The notes below the pieces were generated by a model that saw only the letters and a program-made list of their open reading frames with translations, made no database searches and was not told the origin of the DNA. Both the position numbers and the translations under genes were made by a program. A DNA stretch of 64,000 nt from Mycobacterium sp. 4858 (GTDB taxonomy: Bacteria; Actinomycetota; Actinomycetes; Mycobacteriales; Mycobacteriaceae): contig NZ_LT968776.1 of assembly GCF_900240975.1 (NCBI RefSeq), forward strand, positions 2,351,482 through 2,415,481, in the 5' to 3' direction. Numbering within the stretch: the first letter of the stretch is position 1; every line of letters begins with the position of its first letter. Below, piece by piece: positions 56,620 through 64,000 of the stretch.

Positions 56620-57072
56620 ATGACCTCACTACTTCCACCCACGGTCGTGACGCCCGCGCGGCTGACCTGCGCCGGTGCCGCTGACGCCGTTACGGCGGCC
56701 GAACTTCGCCGCGCCCTGCGCCGGTGGCTTCAGGACGTGACTGAGGCCCCCGCGGAGGTACGCGACGACATCATTCTGGGCGTCAACGAGGCCTTGGCCA
56801 ACTGTGTCGAGCACGCCTACCGGACCCACCGCGCGGCGGGCACCATGAAACTGCAGGCAAGCCACGATCCCGCCGCCCAGTCGATCAGCGTGTGTGTCAG
56901 CGACCGCGGATCCTGGCACCACCCCTCGCCGCAGCGCCTCAGCGATCGCCACCGATCCCGCGGCATCATGCTGATGCACGCGCTCGCCGACCACTGCACC
57001 ATCAATGCCCGTCCCAACGGCACCACGGTGTGCCTGGACTACACCACCAGGCCCCAGGCGGAGGCGTCCTAG
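56620..57072 (+). CDS. RsbW/SpoIIAB-like ATP-binding protein (anti-sigma kinase)
   Basis: A 150-residue HATPase_c_2 protein. DDIILGVNEALANCVEHAYR near residue 48 is the N-box, VCVSDRGSWHHPS the G1 box with the Asp-x-Gly, and HRSRGIMLMHALADH the G2 box. Proteins of this size act as anti-sigma factors or serine kinases in partner-switching stress control. The ATG at 56620 begins right after a SigF-like promoter, which suggests a feedback loop with SigF, but no sigma or antagonist gene is next to it in this window. No good ribosome site is seen, in line with a nearly leaderless message. Confidence 0.85.
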   Translation: MTSLLPPTVVTPARLTCAGAADAVTAAELRRALRRWLQDVTEAPAEVRDDIILGVNEALANCVEHAYRTHRAAGTMKLQASHDPAAQSISVCVSDRGSWHHPSPQRLSDRHRSRGIMLMHALADHCTINARPNGTTVCLDYTTRPQAEAS

Positions 57073-57082
57073 GCCCCATCCG

Positions 57083-58441
57083 CTACACGCCGACGGCGCG
57101 TTCCAGGTCCTTCAGCGACGTCTCCAAGTGGCCCAGCAGCCGCTGCAGGTGCGGGACGCTGCGGCGGCAGCCCACCAGGCCGAAGTCGAGGTTGTCGGCA
57201 TTGTTGGTCACGGTGATGTTGACCGCCTGGCCGTCGAGCGGGATGGACAGGGGGTAGTTTCCGTCCAGACGCGCGCCACGCCAGTACAGCGGCTCGGAGG
57301 GGCCGGTCGACACGTTGGAGATGACGATGTTGAACGGCGGTGACGCCGCCGACAGGTAGCCGGGGATCAGCCCGAAGAACAGGCCACCGATGTTGAATGC
57401 CGACAGGGCCAGTTGCTGAACCGGGGGCAACTGCTGGAACACCTCTTTGGTGTCGCGAATCGAGGTGCTGATGATCTCGAGACGCCGCGCCGGGTCGTCG
57501 AGATCCGTTGCCAAGTTGCACAAGAACGTGCCGACCTGGTTGCCCCCGCGGTCGTCGTCGGCCTTGCGGAGATTGACCGGCACCATCGCGGTCAGGGGGG
57601 CGTCCGGGAGTGCGCTCTGCTCGAGGAGGTAGGCGCGCAGGGCCCCGGCGCACATGGCGAGCACCACGTCGTTGATCGTCACTTCCGCCGCGGACTTGAC
57701 CGCTTTGATCCGGTCCAGCGACCACGACTGTGCGGCCACCCGCCGGGCGCCGCCGATCCGGACGTTGAACATGCTTCGCGGCGCGCGGAACGGCAGCGTG
57801 AGTTGTTGCTCGAGGAGTGCGGCCCGCGCCAGCTTCAGCGTGGACGGCGCCAGGGCGAGCGCCGAACCGGCGGCGCCCCCGGCACGCCCGAGCAGCGACC
57901 GGCGCTTGTGCCCCCCGCTTCGCTTGCGCGGCCGGAGGGTCCACGGGACGCGCACTTCGTCGTCGTGCGGGTCGGGAGTGAAGGCGCGCTGCACCAGCCG
58001 CATCGCGGACACGCCGTCCATGAGGGAGTGGTGGTACTTGGTGTAAACCGCGTACCGGCCGTCCTGCAGTCCCTCGACCAGGTGGGCCTCCCACAGCGGG
58101 CGGTGCCGGTCGAGCAGGCTGCCGTGCAGCCGGGACGCCAGTTCCAGCAGGTCGCGGACCCGGCCCGGCTCGGGGAGGGCCGAGCGGCGCAGGTGGTAGT
58201 CGAGCTCGACGTCGTTGTCGAACGACCACGCGAGGTTGGTCAGACCGCCGAAGAAGGCAGGGTGCTTGCGGAACGTCGGTTGCACGTCCGTGCACTCGAC
58301 CATGGCCTGGTAAGACTCGCGGACGAAATGGGGCCCGGCGTCCTCGGGCGGCTCGAAGAGTTGCAGCGATCCCACGTGCATCGGGTGTTCGCGCGACTCG
58401 CCGATGAGAAACAGCGCATCGGTCGGCGATATCGGTTCCAT
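57083..58441 (-). CDS. Wax ester synthase/diacylglycerol acyltransferase (WS/DGAT)
   Basis: A 452-residue WS/DGAT protein. It begins MEPISPTDALFLIGESREHP, and the catalytic YTKYHHSLMDGVSAMRLV (HHxxxDG) is near residue 138. The C-terminal half has NDVVLAMCAGALRAYLLEQ, MVPVNLRKADDDRGGNQVG and FNIVISNVSTGPSEPLYWRG, all typical of the family. These enzymes make triacylglycerol or wax esters from acyl-CoA, storage lipids of dormant mycobacteria. It is not Tgs1 by its N-terminus; the exact paralogue is uncertain. The ATG at 58441 is preferred to TTG two codons earlier. The basic patch RPRKRSGGHKRRS may bind the membrane. Confidence 0.92.
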   Translation of the reverse strand: MEPISPTDALFLIGESREHPMHVGSLQLFEPPEDAGPHFVRESYQAMVECTDVQPTFRKHPAFFGGLTNLAWSFDNDVELDYHLRRSALPEPGRVRDLLELASRLHGSLLDRHRPLWEAHLVEGLQDGRYAVYTKYHHSLMDGVSAMRLVQRAFTPDPHDDEVRVPWTLRPRKRSGGHKRRSLLGRAGGAAGSALALAPSTLKLARAALLEQQLTLPFRAPRSMFNVRIGGARRVAAQSWSLDRIKAVKSAAEVTINDVVLAMCAGALRAYLLEQSALPDAPLTAMVPVNLRKADDDRGGNQVGTFLCNLATDLDDPARRLEIISTSIRDTKEVFQQLPPVQQLALSAFNIGGLFFGLIPGYLSAASPPFNIVISNVSTGPSEPLYWRGARLDGNYPLSIPLDGQAVNITVTNNADNLDFGLVGCRRSVPHLQRLLGHLETSLKDLERAVGV

Positions 58442-58579
58442 GGTCAACCCCGTTCTTTCGTTGCACCGTCCGCGCGGTACACGCCCATGTCGTAGTAGCC
58501 GCAGCGCGCGTTTGCTAATCGCGATTCACGACCCGATTCCGGCGGTGGGCCGAAGCGCTTGCGGCCGCGGCCGTTTGGC

Positions 58580-60568
58580 CTACTGCGACTCGCGGAAGGC
58601 GGCGGTGATCTCGGCGACCCGGGGGTCGGCCCGCAGTTCCTCGAGAGTTGCCGGCAGCGGAAGCCGCCAGTTCGGATACTCGTCGATGGTTCCCGGCAAG
58701 TTGGGCTGGCGGGGTTCGGCCAGCACGTCGTACGGCGAAATCAACTTCAGGCGGCTGGGGGTCGCCGCCAGCAATCGGTGCATCGCGGTGATGATCGCGG
58801 CCTCGTCCGGATCGGTGCCCGTCAGGAGCCCCTCGGCGCGCAGCAGCTGCAGCCACTCGGCCCGTTCCTTGTCGGCCACCGACTGTTCGCCCGCCACGTC
58901 GTCGAGCAGGCCGAGGTCGGCGCGGGCGCGCACGTGTTCGCCCCGCAGAAATCCGGCCGCCGTGGGCAGGTCGTGGGTGGACAGGCTGGCCGCCGCCCGC
59001 GACGGCCACCTCGCCGGCGGAAGCAGGGGCTCGTCGGGCGCGGACTGGTCGCGGGTGAACCAGGACACCGCGCACCCGAGCATCTCGTTGTCGGCCAGCG
59101 CCTGGGTCACCTCCGGTTCGACGGTGCCGAGGTCCTCGCCGACGACGGTGGTCCCAGCCCGGTGCGCCTCCAGCGCCAGGACCGCCAGCATGACGTCGGC
59201 GTCGTAGTGCACGTAGGTGCCGCGATCCGGGCCGTCGCCCGGGGGAATCCACCACAGCCGCCACAGCCCGGCCACATGGTCGATCCGGAGACCGTCGGCG
59301 TGGCCGAGCACCGCGCGCAGCATGTCCCGCAGCGCGGCATAGCCGGTGGCGGCGAGGCGGTCCGGCCGCCACGGCGGCAGTCCCCAATCCTGTCCCCGCG
59401 GGGTGAAGTTGTCCGGCGGAGCCCCGACGCTGACCCCCGCGGCGAGCACGTCGGCCAACGCCCACGCGTCGGCGCCGTTCGCGTCCACACCGACCGGCAG
59501 GTCGTGCAGGACGCCGAGCGCCATGCCCGCGTTCCGTGCGGCGTTGCGCACCGCGGTGAGCTGCTCGTCGCAGCGTTGCTGCACCCAGGTATGGAACGCC
59601 ACCCGCGGCGCCAGCTCATGGCGGGCCGCCACCACCGCCGGCCCGGCGACGTCACGCAACGGCGCGGGCCAGCAGGTCCACCGGCCGCCGTGGCGCTCGG
59701 CCAGCGCGCAGTACGTGGCCCAATCCCGCAGCCCCGTCCCGGCGACCGATTCGTCCAGTGGGCTGGGGCGGCCTTCGGCGCGCCACAGCAACTCCAGGGC
59801 CGACCGTTTGGCCGCCCACACCAGGTCATAGTCGATGCGCTCGGTGGTCGCCGAGACCCGGAGCGCGTCCACCTCCGCACGGGTGTCCGAATCGGCCCGG
59901 CGATAGGCGTCGAGGTCCTCGACCCGTAAGGCCAGCGGGTTGGCGAACCGCCGGCTCGACGGGGTGTAGGGGGACGGTTGCACCGGATGCGTCGGTCCGG
60001 GGGCGCTGAGCGGGTTGAGCAGTACCGCGCCTGCCCCGTGCTCGGAGGCCGTCCACTCGACGAACTCCCGCAGGTCGCCCAGGTCACCCACGCCCCAGGA
60101 CCGCGCCGACCGCAACCCGTAGAGCTGCAGCATCCAGCCCCAGGTGGCCGGCGTCGGCGGCACCCGCGGCGGCGCGGCCACCAGGGTGGCTTCCTGGCCG
60201 TCGCTCAGGTGCAGCCGATACCAGCCCGCGGCCAGGTCACCGGGCAGCTCGTCGTGCACCTCGATTTGGTCGCCGTCCTCGGCCACCAGCAGGGCGGCCC
60301 GGGGCAGCGGCCGGGGACGCCCGTCCACCCGTACCGCCACCGTCGGCGCCAGGGCGCCGGCGCGGTCCCGCTCGGCCAGTCGGGCCAACTCGCGGCGCCG
60401 GTCGGCTTCGGTCGCGGCGTCGACGTCGAGCAGGCCGAGCACCCGGATGACGACGTCGGCGTCGACCTCCACCGGCTCTCGCCGCTCATTTCGGTAGGAG
60501 GTCGCCACCCCGTGTGCCGCGGCCAACCGGCGAAGGTCATCGGGGACCGGTTTGGGCTGGGCCGTCAA
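58580..60568 (-). CDS. malQ: 4-alpha-glucanotransferase (amylomaltase) MalQ
   Basis: A 662-residue GH77 enzyme that transfers maltodextrin chains in glycogen and maltose metabolism. PLSAPGPTHPVQPSPYTPSS is the conserved loop, DGLRIDHVAGLWRLWW carries the nucleophile Asp, VVGEDLGTVEP the acid/base Glu and LSTHDLPTAAGF the third Asp. About 80 residues at the N-terminus form the mycobacterial-type extra domain. The start is uncertain: TTG at 60568 gives an N-terminus like M. tuberculosis MalQ, TTG at 60586 is six codons longer. Codons 1-19 form one arm of a 56-base perfect inverted repeat, and the other arm replaces the expected upstream region, so no ribosome site is visible. Confidence 0.9.
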   Translation of the reverse strand: MTAQPKPVPDDLRRLAAAHGVATSYRNERREPVEVDADVVIRVLGLLDVDAATEADRRRELARLAERDRAGALAPTVAVRVDGRPRPLPRAALLVAEDGDQIEVHDELPGDLAAGWYRLHLSDGQEATLVAAPPRVPPTPATWGWMLQLYGLRSARSWGVGDLGDLREFVEWTASEHGAGAVLLNPLSAPGPTHPVQPSPYTPSSRRFANPLALRVEDLDAYRRADSDTRAEVDALRVSATTERIDYDLVWAAKRSALELLWRAEGRPSPLDESVAGTGLRDWATYCALAERHGGRWTCWPAPLRDVAGPAVVAARHELAPRVAFHTWVQQRCDEQLTAVRNAARNAGMALGVLHDLPVGVDANGADAWALADVLAAGVSVGAPPDNFTPRGQDWGLPPWRPDRLAATGYAALRDMLRAVLGHADGLRIDHVAGLWRLWWIPPGDGPDRGTYVHYDADVMLAVLALEAHRAGTTVVGEDLGTVEPEVTQALADNEMLGCAVSWFTRDQSAPDEPLLPPARWPSRAAASLSTHDLPTAAGFLRGEHVRARADLGLLDDVAGEQSVADKERAEWLQLLRAEGLLTGTDPDEAAIITAMHRLLAATPSRLKLISPYDVLAEPRQPNLPGTIDEYPNWRLPLPATLEELRADPRVAEITAAFRESQ

Positions 60569-60627
60569 CGCGACGGCCCAGCCCAAACCGGTCCCCGATG
60601 ACCTTCGCCGGTTGGCCGCGGCACACG
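60511..60627. repeat. Perfect 56-base inverted repeat (hairpin) over malQ start
   Basis: Bases 60511-60566 and 60572-60627 are exact reverse complements, with a five-base loop (AACGC). The left arm is the first 19 codons of malQ; the right arm is an inverted copy upstream of the start. Pairing was checked base by base and ends at 60510/60628. No T-run follows, so it is not a normal terminator. Confidence 0.92.
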
Positions 60628-60765
60628 CTGGAGCACACCGCCTATATACCCAGGCCGGCGATTCTCACACGCGGCCGTCGAAAACCGTTTCGTGGCAGTG
60701 GCTTTCACCTATCGGCTACGAAACAGGCGCGTGGTCAACGGGTTTGAGGTGTCTGAGCGGGCCGG

Positions 60766-62157
60766 CTACCTGACGTCGTCGGCCAGCTCGCGGGCCTCCC
60801 GCTCGCTTTCCACCGCGGGCCCGGACCCGGGCAGCGGTTTCCCGGCCACCTCCGGGGTGAACAGCAGCGTGACGGCGCCCACCAGGCCGCCGACGATCAG
60901 CATGTAGGCGGGCGCCATGACGTTGCCGGTACCCGACACCAGCGCCTGGGCGATCAGCGGCGTGGTGCCGCCCACGGCCGATATCGAGATGTTGTACGAG
61001 ATGGCCAGCGCCCCGTAGCGCACGTTGGTGGGAAAAAGCGCAGGCAGCATCGCGGGTGCTGTGCTGTCGAAGCACAGCTCCATCAATCCGATCAGCAGCA
61101 CGCCGAGGAAGATCACCGGGTAGATGCTGCCGAATCGGATGAGCAGGAACGCGGGAATGGAACCCACGACCAGCAGCGCGCAGCCGGTCCACATGATCGG
61201 TTTGACGCCGATGCGGTCGGACAACGCGGCGACCAGCACCACGGTGACCATCAGGATCGCCAGCGTCACCACAATCATCACCAGCCCGGCGGTGTGACCG
61301 ACGCGCACGAACAGTTTCAGGTAGGTCGGCAGGTAGCCGGTCAGCATGAAGTCGGCCACCTGTGAGGTCAGCACCAGCGCGGCGCAGATCAGCAGGCCGC
61401 GCCACTGGTCGACGACCGTGCGCCGAAACTGCTGCCGGCCGCTCTCGGGCGGGTGCCCGGCGTCCGTCGCCGTTTCGTACGCGGAGGACTCCTCGAGCCG
61501 CAGCCGCAGGAACAGCGCGAACAGGCCGAACGGCAGGCCCAGCAGCAGCGGAATGCGCCAGCCGTACGTCAGCATGTCGTTCTCGGGCAGCCAGGTCTGC
61601 AGCCCGGTCACCAGCATCCCGGCGAGCACGAACCCGACCAGATTGCCCATCGGCAAAAACCCGACCATCATGCCGCGTTTGTGGTCGGGGGCCTGCTCGA
61701 CCAGGTAGGTCATCGCGCCGACGTACTCGCCGCCGGTCGACAGGCCCTGAAAGATGCGGGCGATGACGAGCAGGATCGGTGCCCAGATGCCGATGGCGCT
61801 GTAACCGGGCAGCAGGCCCGTCACGGTGGTGCTCACGGTCATCATCAGGATGGTGACGACGAGCACCCGGTGCCGTCCGATGCGGTCGCCGAGCGGGCCG
61901 AAGATGAACCCGCCGAGCGGGCGCACCACGAAGGCTGCCGCCAGGGTGCCGAAGGTCGCGATGAGGTGGACGCCGCTGACGCTCTTACCGGGAAAGAACA
62001 CCTGGGCGATGGTGGTGGCGATGTAGCCGTAGACGCCGAAGTCGTACCACTCCATGAAGTTGCCGATGGCGGTCCCCATGATGGTCTGGCGCATGGCCGG
62101 GTCGGCGACCCGGATCTCTTTGCGTGCCCATTTCCTCCGGCGGCCCCGTGCACTCAT
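60766..62157 (-). CDS. proP: ProP-like MFS transporter (metabolite:H+ symporter)
   Basis: A 463-residue permease with twelve helices. TIMGTAIGNFMEWYDFGVYG, then PLGGFIFGPLGDRIGRHRVL (the MFS motif A), GIWAPILLVIARIFQGLSTG, GEYVGAMTYLVEQAPDHKRG and GWRIPLLLGLPFGLFALFLR closely follow E. coli ProP, which takes up proline and betaine with protons. The long C-terminal coiled coil of ProP is missing; the end is only VESEREARELADDVR. The substrate may therefore differ (betaine, citrate or others). ATG at 62157 was chosen; ATG at 62196 is also in frame. malQ follows on the same strand but 197 bases on. Confidence 0.85.
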   Translation of the reverse strand: MSARGRRRKWARKEIRVADPAMRQTIMGTAIGNFMEWYDFGVYGYIATTIAQVFFPGKSVSGVHLIATFGTLAAAFVVRPLGGFIFGPLGDRIGRHRVLVVTILMMTVSTTVTGLLPGYSAIGIWAPILLVIARIFQGLSTGGEYVGAMTYLVEQAPDHKRGMMVGFLPMGNLVGFVLAGMLVTGLQTWLPENDMLTYGWRIPLLLGLPFGLFALFLRLRLEESSAYETATDAGHPPESGRQQFRRTVVDQWRGLLICAALVLTSQVADFMLTGYLPTYLKLFVRVGHTAGLVMIVVTLAILMVTVVLVAALSDRIGVKPIMWTGCALLVVGSIPAFLLIRFGSIYPVIFLGVLLIGLMELCFDSTAPAMLPALFPTNVRYGALAISYNISISAVGGTTPLIAQALVSGTGNVMAPAYMLIVGGLVGAVTLLFTPEVAGKPLPGSGPAVESEREARELADDVR

Positions 62158-62273
62158 CGACGAATTGCGTACCCAGAAGTTGCGCGGGCCGAACAAATCT
62201 CACTCCCAACCGGCTCTATCGTCTTCATCGACCGGTGGCCGATGGTAGCGACCCGGGCCGGGTGCGCGAGAAC

Positions 62274-62867
62274 TCACTGACCTTTCAGGCTGCCGATGCG
62301 AAGCGAGAAATCCTGCGGCGCAGACCGTTCCTGCGGCGCGGACTGCGCGGTGGCCTCGACGTCTTCGACATAGCGTTGGGGGTCACGGTCGACGATCGGC
62401 AGCCCTTCGGTGGTGGGATGTTCGGCCATGAAATCGCTGTATTGCCGCCCCAGCGCTTCGCGGAGGCCGATGGGGGCGGTCCGACGGAAGTCCGACAGCC
62501 CTTCTCGCTCCTCTTCCCCCATGTGGTCGTCGTTGGCCTCGCGGGTGCGTCCGACCGCGGCCCACCACTGTTCGGTGCCGACCTGGGCGGCGTCGGCGTC
62601 GCGCACTCCGTCGCGGATGTCGTTGTGGTCCCCGATGGCGTCGAGCGTCTCGCCTTCGGCCTCGTCGGAGCCGCGCCTGAGCAACTGCGGATAGAAGATC
62701 TTCTCTTCGACGTAGGCGTGGACGTCCAGCTTGTCGGCGAGGGGACGCCACACCCGCGCCAGCGCGGCCTGGTCCGACGGTGTCTGCGCCTGCAGGTAAT
62801 CCAGCTTGGCGAACTGTTCGCGGAACCACTCGTGGTCGGCGAGGATCAACATGGTGATGTCGGCCAT
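62274..62867 (-). CDS. Hemerythrin HHE cation-binding domain protein
   Basis: A 197-residue four-helix-bundle protein. The iron ligands expected for the hemerythrin fold are visible: LILADHEWFREQFAKLDYL (His), LDVHAYVEEKIFYPQLLRR (His and Glu), AIGDHNDIRDGVRDAD (His) and ANDDHMGEEEREGLSDF (His and Glu). Members hold a di-iron centre and sense or bind oxygen, nitric oxide or peroxide; in mycobacteria some affect the stress and hypoxia response. The C-terminal 60 residues have no clear fold. The ATG at 62867 is preceded by GAGGAGGTGGG; the longer frame to 62966 is rejected. Confidence 0.88.
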   Translation of the reverse strand: MADITMLILADHEWFREQFAKLDYLQAQTPSDQAALARVWRPLADKLDVHAYVEEKIFYPQLLRRGSDEAEGETLDAIGDHNDIRDGVRDADAAQVGTEQWWAAVGRTREANDDHMGEEEREGLSDFRRTAPIGLREALGRQYSDFMAEHPTTEGLPIVDRDPQRYVEDVEATAQSAPQERSAPQDFSLRIGSLKGQ

Positions 62868-63047
62868 TGCGACGGCCCACCTCCTCACCGTTACGGTTCG
62901 CGGCCATGGTGTCCCATGGCGGCGGAACCAGTCAACCGGGGAACGCGCCGGCGGGGCGGCGCACACCGTGCGGATACACTAGGTCACCAGCGTGGCGATC
63001 GACAGCGATCGCACGCCGCTGAGCCCCACCGATGTCAGAGGTTGTTT

Positions 63048-63932
63048 GTGCCGGAAAACCGCAGTGAGCCCACAAGCCTGAAGCCGCATTTCGAGGACGT
63101 TCAGGCGCACTACGACCTGTCCGACGACTTCTTCGCGCTCTTCTTGGACCCCACGCGGACCTACAGCTGCGCCTACTTCGAACGCGACGACATGACCCTC
63201 GAAGAGGCGCAGTTGGCGAAGGTCGACCTGTCGCTGGGCAAGCTCGGGCTACAAGCGGGTCAGACGCTGCTCGACATCGGCTGCGGCTGGGGCACCACCA
63301 TCGTCCGGGCGCTCGAGCGCTATGACGTCAACGTCGTCGGCCTGACCCTGAGCCGCAACCAGCAGGCACACGTGCAGCAGCGTTTGGACCAGCACCCCAG
63401 CCCGCGCAGCAAGCGGGTGCTGCTGCAGGGCTGGGAGCAGTTCGACGAAAAGGTGGACCGGATCGTGTCCATCGGCGCCTTCGAGCACTTCGGTCGGGAC
63501 CGCTACCCCGACTTCTTCAAGATGGCCTACGAGGCGCTGCCCGCCGACGGGGTGATGATGCTGCACACGATCATCAAGCCCAGCGACGAGGAATTCGCCG
63601 AGCGCGGGCTGCCCATCACCATGACGAAACTGCGGTTCATGAAATTCATCATGGATGAGATCTTCCCGGGCGGTGACCTGCCGCAAGCTAAGAACGTCGT
63701 CGAGCACGCCGAGCGGGCCGGCTTCGGCCTGGGTCTGTACCAGCCGCTGCGCCTGCACTACGCACGCACCCTCGACACCTGGGCAGCCGCGCTCGAGTCC
63801 CGCCGCGACGAGGCCATCGCGATCCAGTCCCAAGAGGTCTACGACCGGTACATGAAGTACCTGACCGGTTGCGCCGACCTCTTCCGCGAGGGCTACACCG
63901 ACGTCGCGCAGTTCACCCTCGTCAAGGGCTGA
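63048..63932 (+). CDS. Mycolic acid cyclopropane synthase / methyltransferase family
   Basis: A 294-residue SAM-dependent enzyme of the CmaA/PcaA/MmaA/UmaA group. LKPHFEDVQAHYDLSDDFFA and LFLDPTRTYSCAYFERDDMT open the protein, LLDIGCGWGTTIVRALERYD binds SAM, VVGLTLSRNQQAHVQ and RIVSIGAFEHFGRDRYPDFF follow, and EEIFPGG-type sequence (MDEIFPGGDLPQ) and YDRYMKYLTGCADLF close it. It places a methyl or cyclopropane group on meromycolic or other unsaturated acyl chains. Which member of the group it is cannot be told, because key residues are mixed. The start is GTG at 63048; the longer frame runs over the hemerythrin gene. The last 68 bases of the window hold no gene. Confidence 0.93.
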   Translation: MPENRSEPTSLKPHFEDVQAHYDLSDDFFALFLDPTRTYSCAYFERDDMTLEEAQLAKVDLSLGKLGLQAGQTLLDIGCGWGTTIVRALERYDVNVVGLTLSRNQQAHVQQRLDQHPSPRSKRVLLQGWEQFDEKVDRIVSIGAFEHFGRDRYPDFFKMAYEALPADGVMMLHTIIKPSDEEFAERGLPITMTKLRFMKFIMDEIFPGGDLPQAKNVVEHAERAGFGLGLYQPLRLHYARTLDTWAAALESRRDEAIAIQSQEVYDRYMKYLTGCADLFREGYTDVAQFTLVKG

Positions 63933-64000
63933 CCATCCGGACGCGCCGGCGCGGGACCCGGATCGGTTTATCGGCGCCGGACCCGGGGTAAAACCACGAG

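Noticed and set aside
60511..60627. Rho-independent terminator
   Set aside because: The hairpin is far too long, lies over a start codon and has no T-run after it.
62124..63047. Upstream extension of the cyclopropane-synthase-type gene
   Set aside because: It runs antisense over the hemerythrin gene, and the family N-terminus begins after 63048.
1..64000. CRISPR arrays, insertion sequences, tRNA or rRNA genes
   Set aside because: No regularly spaced repeats, transposase motifs, cloverleaf-like GTTCGANTC arms or rRNA sequence were recognised by eye; a tRNAscan or IS search could still find something short.

Overview
The window is high-GC chromosomal DNA from a mycobacterium, most likely a slow-growing non-tuberculous species. 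The evidence is a set of families that occur together in that genus: PE and PPE proteins with SVP-type C-termini, Mce-associated membrane proteins, F420-dependent luciferase-like oxidoreductases, a WS/DGAT acyltransferase, UPF0677 methyltransferases, a 13E12/DUF222 HNH protein and a mycolic acid cyclopropane-synthase-type enzyme. I saw no tRNA, rRNA, CRISPR array, insertion sequence or phage gene. The species cannot be fixed from the sequence alone.

Layout. 1-1025: the end of an Mce-associated gene pair. 1140-6633: an amidohydrolase, an iron-type alcohol dehydrogenase, two gene remnants (enoyl-CoA hydratase, quinone reductase), an HNH protein and a TetR regulator. 6695-24239: a large divergent catabolic locus. 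Leftward run thiolase, enoyl-CoA hydratase, SDR and CaiB-type CoA transferase. Rightward run acyl-CoA synthetase, acyl-CoA dehydrogenase, hydantoinase-A and -B type subunits, a DUF1330 protein, zinc alcohol dehydrogenase, SDR, an APH-fold kinase, two more acyl-CoA dehydrogenases and an SDR, nearly all overlapping or abutting. Together they could activate an acid to its CoA ester and degrade it. The kinase plus acyl-CoA dehydrogenase pair resembles the ACAD10/11 and LvaA/LvaC logic for hydroxy-acyl-CoAs, and the HyuA/HyuB pair points to a ring-opening or ATP-driven carboxylation or hydrolysis step. The substrate is unknown.

24240-29939: a low-density stretch with a secreted lipase-family protein that has lost its catalytic serine, a frameshifted O-methyltransferase, a SnoaL-like protein, and an alpha/beta hydrolase divergent from a TetR gene. 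30128-41273: a possible lipid-modification regulon. A methyltransferase plus acyltransferase pair, a TetR regulator, a sulfotransferase plus glycosyltransferase pair, and a two-component system. A near-identical operator-like palindrome precedes the methyltransferase pair, the sulfotransferase (beside the TetR gene) and the two-component region. A PE/PPE pair and a DedA-like membrane protein lie between.

41347-57072: a PE/PPE pair, three F420-type oxidoreductases, an FMO-type monooxygenase, LysR with an EamA transporter, methyltransferases, a Ddn-like protein, SulP and FNT transporters, a hydroxyacid dehydrogenase and an RsbW-like kinase with a SigF-like promoter. 57083-64000: WS/DGAT, malQ, a ProP-like transporter, a hemerythrin-domain protein and a mycolic acid methyltransferase-family gene. 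The start of malQ is covered by a 56-base perfect inverted repeat, which is either a real fold-back rearrangement or an assembly error.
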